Shown here: positions 34,158 to 43,421 of the stretch, piece after piece | Layout of the letters: each line of letters begins with the position of its first letter | How positions within the stretch are numbered: the first letter of the stretch is position 1 | NCBI GenBank assembly: GCA_023227965.1 | Contig: JALOCA010000012.1 | Span: 19,696-83,695, forward strand | Reading direction: 5' to 3' | DNA length: 64,000 bases | From: Lentimicrobiaceae bacterium | GTDB taxonomy: Bacteria; Bacteroidota; Bacteroidia; Bacteroidales; JALOCA01 | The notes under the pieces: generated by a model | Told to the model about the DNA's origin: nothing | The model's database searches: none | Seen by the model: only the letters and a program-made list of their open reading frames with translations | Program-made: the position numbers and the translations under genes

Positions 34158-34982
34158 TTATTTTTTTCTTCTTTCGATGATATACATATCGCTGCTTTTC
34201 TTTTTCGAGCGGGTTTTGTAACCTTTAGCAGGCATTCCCTTACGGGTACGCGGATGTCCTCCGGTTGCTCTTCCTTCGCCTCCGCCCATCGGATGGTCAA
34301 CGGGGTTCATCACAACGCCACGGGTGCGCGGGCGACGACCTAACCAGCGGCTTCTTCCTGCTTTACCTGACGATTCGAGGCTATGATCAACATTGGATGC
34401 CATTCCAATAGTAGCTTTGCAAGCCTGAAGTATCATACGGGTTTCGCCTGAAGGGAGTTTTATGATGGCAAATTTTCCGTCGCGGCTCATAAGTTGTGCA
34501 TAAGAGCCGGCACTTCTTGCCATTTTTGCACCTTGTCCCGGTCGCAGCTCGATATTATGGACTATTGTTCCGAAAGGAATTTCGCTAAGGAATAAAGTAT
34601 TGCCTACGTCGGGTGATACCCCTTCGCCTGAAACAACTTTTTGTCCTAATTTTAATCCTTGTGGTGCCACGATATATCTTTTTTCGCCATCGGCATAAGC
34701 TAACAACGCTATACGTGCGGTACGATTGGGATCGTATTCAATTGATTTTACAGTTGCCGGAATTCCGTCCTTATCTCTTTTAAAATCTACAATCCTATAT
34801 TGTTGTTTATGACCGCCACCTAAATAGCGCATGGTCATTTTACCTTCGTTGTTCCTACCTCCGGTTCTTTTTTTTGTAACCAACAAACTCTTCTCGGGAG
34901 TGGAGGTAGTTATTTCGTCAAACGTACTTATTACTTTAAAACGTTGACCAGGAGTTGTTGGTTTGAATTTCTTTAAAGCCAT
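34158..34982 (-). CDS. rplB: 50S ribosomal protein L2
   Basis: This 274-residue protein is one of the most conserved 23S rRNA-binding proteins and supports the peptidyl-transferase centre. It has KKRTGGRNNEGKMTMRYLGG, the GGHKQQYRIVDFKRDKDGIP block and the C-terminal motif VVMNPVDHPMGGGEGRATGG, which holds the conserved His. Length is normal, and the gap from rplW is 7 bp. Confidence 0.98.
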   Translation of the reverse strand: MALKKFKPTTPGQRFKVISTFDEITTSTPEKSLLVTKKRTGGRNNEGKMTMRYLGGGHKQQYRIVDFKRDKDGIPATVKSIEYDPNRTARIALLAYADGEKRYIVAPQGLKLGQKVVSGEGVSPDVGNTLFLSEIPFGTIVHNIELRPGQGAKMARSAGSYAQLMSRDGKFAIIKLPSGETRMILQACKATIGMASNVDHSLESSGKAGRSRWLGRRPRTRGVVMNPVDHPMGGGEGRATGGHPRTRKGMPAKGYKTRSKKKSSDMYIIERRKK

Positions 34983-34989
34983 TTATCTA

Positions 34990-35280
34990 CTAAATATTGC
35001 TGTAAAAATCAATTGTTTCACCTTTTGCCAATGTTACCATTGCTTTTTTAAAAGCGTTGGCTTTCCCGGAAATATAGCCGCCTTTTGTAAAGCGTCCTTT
35101 TTGTTTTCCGGAGTAGTTCATTGTGTTTACCGATTCTATTTCGACACCATATAATTCTTTCACTGCATTTCTTATTTGAATTTTGTTGGCTTTTTTGTCA
35201 ACAATAAATCCATAGCGGTTCAGTTTATCACTGGCGGTTGTCATTTTCTCAGTTATCAACGGTCTGATGATGATGCCCAT
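34990..35280 (-). CDS. rplW: 50S ribosomal protein L23
   Basis: This 96-residue protein has IIRPLITEKMTTASDKLNRY, GFIVDKKANKIQIRNAVKEL and the Gly-rich KQKGRFTKGGYISGKANAFK before the end. L23 docks trigger factor and SRP at the tunnel exit. The frame is open to 35307, but the ATG at 35280 (MGIIIRPLI) is the family start. Confidence 0.97.
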   Translation of the reverse strand: MGIIIRPLITEKMTTASDKLNRYGFIVDKKANKIQIRNAVKELYGVEIESVNTMNYSGKQKGRFTKGGYISGKANAFKKAMVTLAKGETIDFYSNI

Positions 35281-35319
35281 TGTTTTATTTATTTGATTGT
35301 GATACAAATAATCTTTTAA

Positions 35320-35946
35320 TTAACTAAACATTTCTTCAATCTGCCCTATTGAACTTTCGGAAACGATAAGGCTGTTTGCGTTTAATATATCGTATGTATT
35401 TAGTCCTAATGCGTTTACACTTTTTACTTTGGTTAAGTTACGAGTGGATAAATAAATATTTTTATCGGTTTGATTAAATACAAACAATGTTTTTTTGTCG
35501 TTAAGGTCAAAGCTTTTCAATAAGTTTAAAAAGTTTTTTGTTTTGGGTTGTTCGAACGTAAAGTCTTCTAAAATTACGATACTGTTTTCTTTGGCTTTAT
35601 AAGCTAAGGCAGATTTGCGGGCTAATTGTTTCAGTTTTTTGTTTAATTTGAAACGGTAGTCGCGGGGTTGGGGTCCGAAAGCTCTGGCTCCGCCAACAAA
35701 CACCGGTGATTTTATACTGCCTGCGCGAGCTCCGCCCGTACCTTTTTGGCGTTTCAGTTTTTTTGTACTTCCCGAAACTGTAGATTTTTCTTTTGTAGCA
35801 TGGGTTCCCTGCCGCTGATTTGCCAGATACTGTTTGGTATCGAGGTATATGGCATGGTCGTTGGGAGTGATATTGAAAATATCGTCGCTAACAATAACTG
35901 TACGGTTAGCTTTTTCTCCGTTAATTTTATATACTTCTAACTCCAT
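35320..35946 (-). CDS. rplD: 50S ribosomal protein L4
   Basis: This 208-residue protein has the tunnel loop STKKLKRQKGTGGARAGSIK and RSALAYKAKE-type helices, followed by the globular domain with LNLLKSFDLNDKKTLFVFNQ. L4 lines the exit tunnel and in E. coli represses the S10 operon. Its start overlaps the end of rplC by 10 bp, so translation is probably coupled. Confidence 0.97.
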   Translation of the reverse strand: MELEVYKINGEKANRTVIVSDDIFNITPNDHAIYLDTKQYLANQRQGTHATKEKSTVSGSTKKLKRQKGTGGARAGSIKSPVFVGGARAFGPQPRDYRFKLNKKLKQLARKSALAYKAKENSIVILEDFTFEQPKTKNFLNLLKSFDLNDKKTLFVFNQTDKNIYLSTRNLTKVKSVNALGLNTYDILNANSLIVSESSIGQIEEMFS

Positions 35947-36566
35947 CTTTCTATGATTAAATATGAACCTTTAGCTCCCGGAACCGATCCTTTAACCACA
36001 ATAATATCGTTTTCGGGTATTATTTTTACGATTTGAAGGTTAATTATTTTTACGCGATCGCCACCAAGACGACCTGCCATGCGAGTGCCTTTGAATACGC
36101 GTGAAGGCCAGGAAGAAGCGCCAACCGAACCGGGTGCGCGAAGACGGTCGTGTTGTCCGTGTGTGGTACCGCCTACGCCACTAAATCCGTGACGGGTAAC
36201 TACGCCCTGGAATCCTTTTCCTTTACTGGTTCCCACAACGTCAATGTATTCCCCCTCCACAAATATATCAGCTTTCAAAACATCACCAAATTGTTTGCGA
36301 TGTTCAGGTTCAAAACGGGTAAACTCAGCTACTACTCTTTTGGGGGTTACCCCTGCTTTTGCAAAATGTCCTTTTTCAGCTTTATTGGTATGTTTTTCCT
36401 TTTTGTCTTCAAAGGCAAGCTGAATGGCATCGTAGCCTTCTTTATCTTTCGAGCGTACCTGGGTTACTACGCACGGGCCAGCTTGTATAACTGTGCATGG
36501 TACATTTTTACCAGAGGCATCCCAAATACTGGTCATTCCAATTTTTTTTCCAATTAATCCTGACAT
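35937..36566 (-). CDS. rplC: 50S ribosomal protein L3
   Basis: This 209-residue protein shows MSGLIGKKIGMTSIWDASGK, VDVVGTSKGKGFQGVVTRHG in the long arm (read here as YIDVVGTSKGKGFQG), and WPSRVFKGTRMAGRLGGDRV. The conserved Gln-containing GVGGTTHGQHDRLRAPGSVG segment is present. L3 reaches toward the peptidyl-transferase centre and starts 50S assembly. Its last codons overlap rplD. Confidence 0.97.
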   Translation of the reverse strand: MSGLIGKKIGMTSIWDASGKNVPCTVIQAGPCVVTQVRSKDKEGYDAIQLAFEDKKEKHTNKAEKGHFAKAGVTPKRVVAEFTRFEPEHRKQFGDVLKADIFVEGEYIDVVGTSKGKGFQGVVTRHGFSGVGGTTHGQHDRLRAPGSVGASSWPSRVFKGTRMAGRLGGDRVKIINLQIVKIIPENDIIVVKGSVPGAKGSYLIIERWS

Positions 36567-36617
36567 CGTTTATAATTTTTCTTGCTTTGATAATTGCTTT
36601 TTTATTTTACAGTTTCC

Positions 36618-36923
36618 TCAGACTTTAATTTCTACTTCCACACCACTCGGAAGTTCAAGTTTCATCAGTGCGTCTATGGTTTTAGATGTTGTGCTGTAAA
36701 TATCGAGCAATCTTTTGTATGTACTGAGTTCAAACTGTTCTCTAGACTTTTTATTAACAAAGGTTGAACGGTTTACAGTAAAAATCTTTTTGTTGGTAGG
36801 CAGAGGAATGGGTCCGCTTACAACTGCACCTGTTGATTTTACGGTTTTTACAATCTTCTCGGCAGATTTATCTACCAGGTTATGATCGTAAGATTTTAAT
36901 TTTATTCTAATCCTTTGGCTCAC
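36618..36923 (-). CDS. rpsJ: 30S ribosomal protein S10
   Basis: This 101-residue protein shows RIRIKLKSYDHNLVDKSAEK, VSGPIPLPTNKKIFTVNRST and FVNKKSREQFELSTYKRLLD, the S10 motifs in order. S10 also acts as NusE in antitermination complexes. Residues in the loop where tetracycline-type resistance changes occur look ordinary. It lies 25 bp after fusA, joining the str and S10 groups. Confidence 0.98.
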   Translation of the reverse strand: MSQRIRIKLKSYDHNLVDKSAEKIVKTVKSTGAVVSGPIPLPTNKKIFTVNRSTFVNKKSREQFELSTYKRLLDIYSTTSKTIDALMKLELPSGVEVEIKV

Positions 36924-36948
36924 TTTTATTGTGTTTTTAATTTTTTAC

Positions 36949-39060
36949 TTAAGCTAAAACAGGTATATATCCTTTAATTTTCATTAATACTTCTTCAGTT
37001 AATTCTTTGGGCAATTCTGAATAATGTGAAAATTCAAGGTTTGAATTTCCTCTGCCCGAGGTCATACTGCGAAGAGTGGTTACATAGCCAAACATTTCCG
37101 ACAAGGGAACTTTTGCTTTCACTATCTGGAATCCAATTTTATTGGAATGTACATTTTCCAGATGTCCTCTTCTTTTGTTGATATCTCCGGTAACATCGCC
37201 AATGTAAATTTCGGGTGTAGTTACTTCTAATTTCATTATGGGTTCCAGCAAAACAGTCCCTGCCTTGCGGCATGCATTTCTGAAAGCCAACTGGGCACAA
37301 ATTTCGAACGAAAGTGAGTCGGAATCAACAGCATGAAACGAACCGTCAATTAATTTCACTTTCAGACTATCAAGTGCATATCCTGCCAAAACGCCATTGA
37401 GCATAGCGGTTTTGAAACCTTTTTCTATTGCGGGGATATATTCTTTAGGAATATTGCCGCCACGAACTTCGTTAATAAACTGTAATCCTTTTATTCCCTG
37501 ATCAGCGGGAGAAATAACAAACTGAATATCGGCAAATTTACCTCTGCCTCCGGTTTGTTTTTTATAAATTTCGCGGTGTTCCACGGTTCCGGTAATGGCT
37601 TCTTTGTAAGCCACCTGCGGTGAGCCTTGGTTACATTCTACCTTAAACTCCCTTTTGAGACGATCAACAAGAATATCAAGGTGTAATTCGCCCATACCAC
37701 TGATTACGGTTTGTCCAGTTTCTTCGTCCACTTTTACGTTGAAAGTAGGATCTTCTTCGGCAAGTTTGTTAAGAGCTAAGGATAATTTATCAACATCATC
37801 CTGGGTTTTGGGTTCAACGGCTACGGAAATTACAGGTTCAGGGAACGATATTTTTCCCAAAATTATGGGATGTTTCTCGCTGGAAAGTGAATCTCCAGTA
37901 CGAATATCTTTAAAACCCACAGCAGCACCTATATCTCCTGCTTCAATGCGTTCGAGGGGATTCTGTTTGTTGGCATGCATTTGCAGAATGCGCGAAATGC
38001 GTTCTTTTTTTCCTGTAGTTACGTTTAACACGTAAGAACCGGAGTTTAAACTACCAGAATAAACCCGGAAATAGGCAATGCGACCCACAAAAGGATCGGT
38101 TGCTATTTTGAAAGCCAATGCACTGAATGGTTCATTTTCATCGGCTTTTCTTATTTCTTCTTTTTCAGTTTGTGGATTAATTCCTGTTACAGGAGGAATG
38201 TCACCGGGTGAAGGCAAATAACGAACAATTGCATCAAGCAAAGTTTGTACTCCTTTGTTTTTAAACGAAGCACCACAAATTACCGGGGTGATACGCATTT
38301 CAAGAGTTGCTTTGCGTACAGCGGCGATAATTTCTTCTTCCGAAAGAGAATTATGGTCGTTGATGAATTTTTCAAATAAATGTTCACTTTCTTCTGCAAC
38401 TCCTTCTATCAAAAGGGTTCTGTATTCTTCAGCCGTTTTTTTTAAGTCCTTGGGGATTTCTGTTTCATAATAATCAGCTCCGAGTGTGGATTCATCCCAC
38501 AATAAGGCTTTATTGCTGATAAGATCAACAACACCACAAAAAGTGTCTTCGCTTCCAATAGGGATTTGAAGGGGAACAGGGTTTGCACCCAGTTTTTCTT
38601 TAATTTCGTTAACAACATTGAAAAAGTCGGCACCGGCACGGTCCATTTTGTTGACAAAACTTATTCTGGGAACGTTGTATTTGTCGGCTTGGTGCCAAAC
38701 AGTTTCGCTTTGAGGTTCAACACCACCCACGGCACAGAAAAGAGCAACTGCTCCGTCGAGCACTCTTAGCGAGCGTTCCACTTCCACAGTAAAGTCTACA
38801 TGTCCGGGTGTGTCAATAATATTTATTTTATAGGCTTGGTTATGGTGATTCCAGAATACAGTGGTGGCAGCAGAGGTAATGGTAATTCCGCGCTCTTGTT
38901 CCTGAGGCATCCAGTCCATTGTGGCTGTACCTTCGTGCACCTCACCCATTTTATAGTTAACGCCGGTATAATACAATATACGCTCAGTAGTTGTGGTTTT
39001 ACCCGCATCTATGTGAGCCATAATGCCGATGTTGCGCGTATATGTGAGTTTTTCGCTCAT
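36949..39060 (-). CDS. fusA: Elongation factor G
   Basis: This 703-residue GTPase moves tRNAs and mRNA through the ribosome. It has G1 AHIDAGKTTTTER, the switch I GEVHEGTATMDWMPQEQERG, G3 DTPGHVDF and G4 NKMDRAG, then domains II-V ending VLMKIKGYIPVLA. Length is normal. It is the third gene of the run, between rpsG and rpsJ, and no tuf follows, as is usual in Bacteroidetes. Confidence 0.98.
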   Translation of the reverse strand: MSEKLTYTRNIGIMAHIDAGKTTTTERILYYTGVNYKMGEVHEGTATMDWMPQEQERGITITSAATTVFWNHHNQAYKINIIDTPGHVDFTVEVERSLRVLDGAVALFCAVGGVEPQSETVWHQADKYNVPRISFVNKMDRAGADFFNVVNEIKEKLGANPVPLQIPIGSEDTFCGVVDLISNKALLWDESTLGADYYETEIPKDLKKTAEEYRTLLIEGVAEESEHLFEKFINDHNSLSEEEIIAAVRKATLEMRITPVICGASFKNKGVQTLLDAIVRYLPSPGDIPPVTGINPQTEKEEIRKADENEPFSALAFKIATDPFVGRIAYFRVYSGSLNSGSYVLNVTTGKKERISRILQMHANKQNPLERIEAGDIGAAVGFKDIRTGDSLSSEKHPIILGKISFPEPVISVAVEPKTQDDVDKLSLALNKLAEEDPTFNVKVDEETGQTVISGMGELHLDILVDRLKREFKVECNQGSPQVAYKEAITGTVEHREIYKKQTGGRGKFADIQFVISPADQGIKGLQFINEVRGGNIPKEYIPAIEKGFKTAMLNGVLAGYALDSLKVKLIDGSFHAVDSDSLSFEICAQLAFRNACRKAGTVLLEPIMKLEVTTPEIYIGDVTGDINKRRGHLENVHSNKIGFQIVKAKVPLSEMFGYVTTLRSMTSGRGNSNLEFSHYSELPKELTEEVLMKIKGYIPVLA

Positions 39061-39087
39061 CGTAGTTTTACCGGAGTTTTTTTATTG

Positions 39088-39555
39088 TTAAAATCTAAAG
39101 TGTGAAAATGCTTTATTGGCTTCTGCCATACGGTGGGTATCTTCTTTCTTTTTAAAAGCGGCACCCTCTTCTTTATAAGCAGCTACGATTTCGGAAGCCA
39201 GTTTTTGCCCCATGCTTTTTTCATGGCGTTTGCGTGCAAAGCCAATCAGGTTTTTCATACCGATGGACATTTTACGTCCCGGGCGAATTTCGGAAGGAAT
39301 CTGGAAAGTAGCTCCTCCTATCCTGCGGCTACGTACTTCTACGTTAGGAGTAACATTCGACAAAGCTTTTTTCCAAACGTCCAGCCCGTCTTCTTTTGTT
39401 TTATCAGAAACAATTTCTATGGCTTCATAAAAAACATCGTAAGCAATGCTTTTTTTCCCGCAAAACATGATGTTGTTTACGAATTTGGTTACCAACACAT
39501 CGTTAAACTTCGGATCGGGCAGTATGATGCGTTTTTTAGGTCTGGATTTCCTCAT
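39088..39555 (-). CDS. rpsG: 30S ribosomal protein S7
   Basis: This 155-residue protein shows MRKSRPKKRIILPDPKFNDV, RSRRIGGATFQIPSEIRPGR and the C-terminal helix region with KKEDTHRMAEANKAFSHFRF. S7 nucleates the 30S head and lies at the E site. In E. coli it represses the str operon. Length is normal. Confidence 0.98.
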   Translation of the reverse strand: MRKSRPKKRIILPDPKFNDVLVTKFVNNIMFCGKKSIAYDVFYEAIEIVSDKTKEDGLDVWKKALSNVTPNVEVRSRRIGGATFQIPSEIRPGRKMSIGMKNLIGFARKRHEKSMGQKLASEIVAAYKEEGAAFKKKEDTHRMAEANKAFSHFRF

Positions 39556-39594
39556 TGTACTATATATTATAAATAGGTATAAAGAATCAGTTTA

Positions 39595-39975
39595 TTATTT
39601 TTTAGCTTTAGGACGTTTGGTTCCGTATTTCGAACGACGCTGGTTTCTTCCTTCTACTCCTGAAGTATCCAGTGCGCCACGGATGATATGGTAACGTACA
39701 CCAGGAAGGTCCTTTACCCTACCACCCCTAATCATAACTATGGAGTGTTCCTGAAGGTTATGTCCTTCACCGGGAATATAAGCATTCACTTCTTTGCCAT
39801 TGGTAAGGCGAACTCTTGCTACTTTACGCATTGCCGAATTAGGCTTTTTGGGGGTGGTAGTATATACCCTTGTACAAACCCCACGTCGCTGCGGGCAGGA
39901 ATCCAACGCAGGTGACTTGCTTTTTTCGGTAAGTTTCTGACGGCCTTTACGAACCAATTGTTGTATTGTAGGCAT
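39595..39975 (-). CDS. rpsL: 30S ribosomal protein S12
   Basis: This 126-residue protein opens the ribosomal run. It has MPTIQQLVRKGRQKL, the streptomycin loop TTTPKKPNSAMRKV with Lys at position 43, and GEGHNLQEHSIVMIRGGRVK with the second resistance site. Both sites look wild type, so streptomycin resistance through S12 is not suggested. S12 sits at the decoding centre. Two TAnnTTTG boxes lie upstream. Confidence 0.98.
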   Translation of the reverse strand: MPTIQQLVRKGRQKLTEKSKSPALDSCPQRRGVCTRVYTTTPKKPNSAMRKVARVRLTNGKEVNAYIPGEGHNLQEHSIVMIRGGRVKDLPGVRYHIIRGALDTSGVEGRNQRRSKYGTKRPKAKK

Positions 39976-40029
39976 AAATATTTGTTTAATAGTTTTTTAA
40001 TCAGTTACACCTTTGTTTTTTTGGGTCTG

Positions 40030-40037
40030 CAAAAGTA
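40030..40037 (-). promoter_or_regulatory. Proximal -7 box of the ribosomal run
   Basis: The minus strand reads TACTTTTG followed by CAGACCC, 54 bp before rpsL. This is a good TAnnTTTG match and the most likely main promoter of rpsL. Confidence 0.55.
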
Positions 40038-40252
40038 TTATAATTTTTCATACAATTAGTAGACTATACAAATTTTATATAAAAACTTTTACAAGCTCGG
40101 AAGCTACAAGTCGGAAAACTACAGAAATTTGATAAAGATTTATTAAGACGAGACCCATTGACACGCTAATAATCAAACATTTGCCCTTGTCAACGAAAAC
40201 CTATAGCTGTCTTACTTTATCAGGTTTCCTTAGTTTTACGGTTCTAATTCCG

Positions 40253-40287
40253 GCAAAACCAGTCATATACTTTATTCAGGGTTTTGC
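40253..40287 (-). repeat. Inverted repeat in the distal str leader
   Basis: GCAAAACC (40253-40260) and GGTTTTGC (40280-40287) are exact reverse complements with a 19-nt loop. They lie at the 5' end of a transcript started from the distal promoter. It may form a protective or regulatory hairpin. Confidence 0.45.
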
Positions 40288-40292
40288 GGGTG

Positions 40293-40300
40293 CAAAGATA
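40293..40300 (-). promoter_or_regulatory. Distal -7 box of the ribosomal run
   Basis: The minus strand reads TATCTTTG, with a T-rich stretch 15-25 bp upstream that could be the -33 region. It would give a leader of about 310 nt before rpsL. Confidence 0.45.
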
Positions 40301-40436
40301 ATATTATTTTCATATTAAAAACCTTTTTAAAAAATAATTTTCTCTACCGGATATAAACAACCCCGCAACGTGATGTTTTTTATTTTTCACATTAAGTTGT
40401 TTTTTTTGTATTGCATGCGTATCGGATTATTTTCTC

Positions 40437-40444
40437 TACATTTG
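40437..40444 (+). promoter_or_regulatory. -7 box for holB
   Basis: TACATTTG matches TAnnTTTG, 27 bp before the ATG at 40472. Motif-based. Confidence 0.5.
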
Positions 40445-40471
40445 AAAAATGTATTTTTATAACATAATTCT

Positions 40472-41650
40472 ATGCAATTCAAGCATATTATAGGACAGAA
40501 AAGCATAATCCATCGTTTGATTCAATCCGTTTACGATGCCCGTGTAAGCCACGCCCAACTTTTTCTTGGTCCGGAAGGGTCGGGCAAACTTCCTCTTGCC
40601 ATCGCTTATGCCCAATATATCAATTGTGAAAACCGGCAACCCGAAGATTCGTGTGGTGTATGCCGTTCGTGCAGGCAGTTTGAAAAACTTGTGCATCCCG
40701 ACCTACATTTTATCTACCCGGTTTCTACTACCAGAGATGTAAAAGAAAAGCCTTCCAGCAAACAATTTATCAAACCCTGGCGCGAACTAATGCTTGATAA
40801 CCACGGTTATATTTCTCTTTCCGATTGGTACGAAAAAATTGGCATCGAGAACAAACAAGGCATCATTAATGCCGAAGATTGTAACGATATAATTAAAACT
40901 TTAAGTTACAAATCGTACGAATCGGAATATAAAGTAATGATAATATGGATGGTGGAAAAACTATTCCATTCGGCTGCCCCTAAAATTCTGAAAATTCTGG
41001 AAGAACCTCCCGAAAAAACCCTGTTTATTCTGATATCGGAAAACCAGGACCAAATTATTAATACCATTCTTTCGCGCACTCAACTTCTTCGGATACCCAA
41101 AATTGAAACGGAAATCCTTTTTACGACATTGAAGTCAAAATATGCACTCCCTGACTCAGAAATCAGAAAAACCGTGCAACTTGCCAATGGCAATTTCCGG
41201 AATGCCATCTGTTTTATTGAAGAAAAGGAATCTGAAAACGAATTTTTTAATTTGTTCAGGTATTGGATGCGCGCCTGTTATGGAGGAATCGAGAAAAATA
41301 ATGACTCTGCTGACGGTATCAATTTTACATCTAAAAAGCAGGATTTCATCTCTTTTGTATCTTTCATTTCAAAATCAGGCAGAGAAACACAAAAATCTTT
41401 CCTTGCATATTCGTTGCTCATGATACGAAATTGCTTGTTGTACAATACTAACAATGCCATTTTGCCCTACCTTGATGCCGAAGAAAGTGATTTTGTGGCT
41501 AAATTTTCACAATTTATTCACAACAAAAACGTGGAACAAATAACCGGCGAAATCAATAAAGCCATCTATCATATCGAAAGAAATGCAAATCCCTCCATTC
41601 TTTTTACCGATTTATCGTTTACCTGTAGCAGATTGATTAAATCGAACTGA
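40472..41650 (+). CDS. holB: DNA polymerase III subunit delta'
   Basis: This 392-residue clamp-loader subunit has the AAA+ N-terminal part with LFLGPEGSGKLPLA (residues 31-44), a zinc site (NCEN, CGVCRSC, residues 51-67), the sensor region HSAAPKILKILEEPPEKTLF and SRTQLL. In the P-loop the Ser/Thr after Lys is replaced by Leu, consistent with a delta' that does not hydrolyse ATP. The C-terminal half is poorly conserved, as usual. Annotation as delta' fits its divergence from gamma/tau. Confidence 0.9.
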   Translation: MQFKHIIGQKSIIHRLIQSVYDARVSHAQLFLGPEGSGKLPLAIAYAQYINCENRQPEDSCGVCRSCRQFEKLVHPDLHFIYPVSTTRDVKEKPSSKQFIKPWRELMLDNHGYISLSDWYEKIGIENKQGIINAEDCNDIIKTLSYKSYESEYKVMIIWMVEKLFHSAAPKILKILEEPPEKTLFILISENQDQIINTILSRTQLLRIPKIETEILFTTLKSKYALPDSEIRKTVQLANGNFRNAICFIEEKESENEFFNLFRYWMRACYGGIEKNNDSADGINFTSKKQDFISFVSFISKSGRETQKSFLAYSLLMIRNCLLYNTNNAILPYLDAEESDFVAKFSQFIHNKNVEQITGEINKAIYHIERNANPSILFTDLSFTCSRLIKSN

Positions 41651-41667
41651 TATTTCGTTAATAAGTG

Positions 41668-41675
41668 TAATTTTG
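41668..41675 (+). promoter_or_regulatory. -7 box for the ricT operon
   Basis: TAATTTTG, 21 bp before the ATG at 41697, matches TAnnTTTG. It overlaps an in-frame TTG at 41673, which argues that the later ATG is the true start. Confidence 0.5.
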
Positions 41676-41696
41676 CAGCATATTTTTAATAATTCT

Positions 41697-42809
41697 ATGG
41701 AAAACAACAATACTACCATACCTTCCAATCCTTTTTTTACACGCGGATGTACTCATGCAATGAAAAGCCATAAACCCGAACAGGCTTTTTCGCACGGAAT
41801 TTGTAAGTTAGACGTATTTGACTGGTTGAAAGATATTAAACCTCCTTATGGTATAAAGCCATTTAATTTTATAGAAGTACGATTTAAAAACAGCAGAAAA
41901 GATTTTTACCAGCTTAATGGCGAAACGGACATCCACACAGGCGATATTATTGCAGTTGAAGCTTTGCCGGGTCACGATATTGGTATTGTTACTCTTACCG
42001 GAGACTTGGTTCGGTTGCAGATGAAAAAGAAAAAGATTGACATTAAAAATACCGAGATTAAAAAAGTGTACCGCAAAGCCCGTTCTTCCGACGTCGAAAA
42101 ATGGATAGTTTCCATAGAGCGCGAAGAACTCGCCCTTTTCAAAACCAGGGAACTTGCATCGCGTTTTAACCTGAAAATGAAAGTTAATGACGTAGAATTT
42201 CAAGGTGATGGTACCAAGGCAATTTTTTACTACACCGCCGATGACCGCGTTGATTTCAGGGAACTCATAAAAGCGTTAGCCGAAACTTTTCGGATACGTG
42301 TCGAAATGAAGCAAATTGGCGTAAGGCAGGAAGCCAGCAGACTCGGTGGGATAGGCTCATGCGGAAGAGAACTGTGCTGCTGTACATGGCTGGGTTCTTA
42401 TAGTTCGGTTACCACGCAGGCTGCCCGCATTCAGCAACTTTCCCTAAACCCACAAAAGCTTGCCGGACAGTGTGGAAAACTGAAATGTTGCCTTAATTAC
42501 GAATACGAAACATATACTGATGCCCTAAAAGGCTTCCCTTCTCCCGAAGTTACTCTGAAAACGCAAAAAGGAGATGCAATCCATCAGAAAACTGATATTT
42601 TCAGAAAACTGATGTGGTATTCCTACGTTTCCGACCAAGCAAATCTTCTTGCCATTCCTATTGATAAAGTAAGAGAAATCATACAAAACAACAAAAATGG
42701 TATTTTTCCCGAAAAACTTGAAGATTTTGCACAGACCAAAGAGCACAAAGCAGAATTTGACCAGGTTCTTACCCAAGAAGATATTAACCGATTCGATAAA
42801 GATGAATAG
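41697..42809 (+). CDS. ricT: PSP1-domain protein, RicT-like
   Basis: This 370-residue protein has the PSP1 domain with the RicT (YaaT) cysteine pattern GSCGRELCCCTWL and CGKLKCCLNYE in the middle. In Bacillus RicT joins RicA and RicF in an iron-sulfur complex that affects mRNA processing; the role in Bacteroidetes is less clear. The frame opens at a TTG (41673), but ATG 41697 is preferred because the promoter box overlaps the TTG. The order ricT-gldH-PBP1A is common in Bacteroidetes. The C-terminal third is charged and less conserved. Confidence 0.85.
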   Translation: MENNNTTIPSNPFFTRGCTHAMKSHKPEQAFSHGICKLDVFDWLKDIKPPYGIKPFNFIEVRFKNSRKDFYQLNGETDIHTGDIIAVEALPGHDIGIVTLTGDLVRLQMKKKKIDIKNTEIKKVYRKARSSDVEKWIVSIEREELALFKTRELASRFNLKMKVNDVEFQGDGTKAIFYYTADDRVDFRELIKALAETFRIRVEMKQIGVRQEASRLGGIGSCGRELCCCTWLGSYSSVTTQAARIQQLSLNPQKLAGQCGKLKCCLNYEYETYTDALKGFPSPEVTLKTQKGDAIHQKTDIFRKLMWYSYVSDQANLLAIPIDKVREIIQNNKNGIFPEKLEDFAQTKEHKAEFDQVLTQEDINRFDKDE

Positions 42810-42933
42810 TTTCCCGGTAATGAAATCTAAATGTATTGCTTTCACAAGCACGGATGAAAATAATTTTCTGATATATGGATTTTCCCGAATGCATGGAATA
42901 GGCATGAAACTTCTGTAAAAAAATTGTTAACGA

Positions 42934-43407
42934 ATGAAAAAAAAATTGTTTTTTATTTCCTTCAGTTGTGTTTTACTGTTATTTGCGTGTACTCCCAAGC
43001 CGTTATTGGACAAAACGGCAAATGTTGACGAAAAAGGATGGAAGCCAGATGCAGCTTTGCAATTTTCTGTTGAAGTAACTGACCTTACTGCATTGCATAA
43101 TTTTTATGTTACAATACGAAATACAACAGATTACAAATACAGTAACATTTATTTGTTTATCCAAACCCAATTTCCTAACCAAAAATTCAGCAAAGATACC
43201 GTGGAGTGCCTGCTTGCCAATGCCAATGGAAAATGGAAAGGAAAAGGATGGGGGAAAATTAAGGATAACCGATTCCTTGTAAAACAAGATTTCCGGTTTC
43301 CGGTAAAAGGAATATACACTTTTTACATCCGGCAGGCTATGCGTGACAAAGAGCTTGTAGGTATTAAAAATTTGGGTATCAACATCGAAAACAATAAAAT
43401 TGAATAA
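42934..43407 (+). CDS. gldH: Gliding motility lipoprotein GldH
   Basis: This 157-residue protein has a lipoprotein signal with lipobox LLFAC (C19 lipidated) and the GldH core, FSVEVTDLTALHNFYVTIRN and NIYLFIQTQFPNQKFSKDTV. GldH is needed for gliding in Flavobacterium but also occurs in non-gliding Bacteroidetes, where its role is uncertain. It lies between ricT and the PBP1A gene, 14 bp before the latter. Confidence 0.88.
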   Translation: MKKKLFFISFSCVLLLFACTPKPLLDKTANVDEKGWKPDAALQFSVEVTDLTALHNFYVTIRNTTDYKYSNIYLFIQTQFPNQKFSKDTVECLLANANGKWKGKGWGKIKDNRFLVKQDFRFPVKGIYTFYIRQAMRDKELVGIKNLGINIENNKIE

Positions 43408-43421
43408 CAATACATTATATA

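Larger units (their letters stand above)
39976..40471. other. Divergent regulatory region rpsL/holB
   Basis: These 496 bp hold no convincing gene. They contain a proximal minus-strand promoter box at 40030-40037, a distal one at 40293-40300, an 8-bp inverted repeat at 40253-40287 at the start of the distal transcript, and the plus-strand holB box at 40437-40444. A minus-strand open frame over the holB start is a shadow. Confidence 0.6.

Noticed and set aside
36150..36557. Plus-strand open frame opposite rplC
   Set aside because: It is the antisense shadow of a highly conserved ribosomal gene, as are many other plus-strand frames between 21.8 and 40 kb.
40457..40696. Minus-strand frame over the holB start
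   Set aside because: It lies inside holB on the opposite strand and has no recognisable motif.
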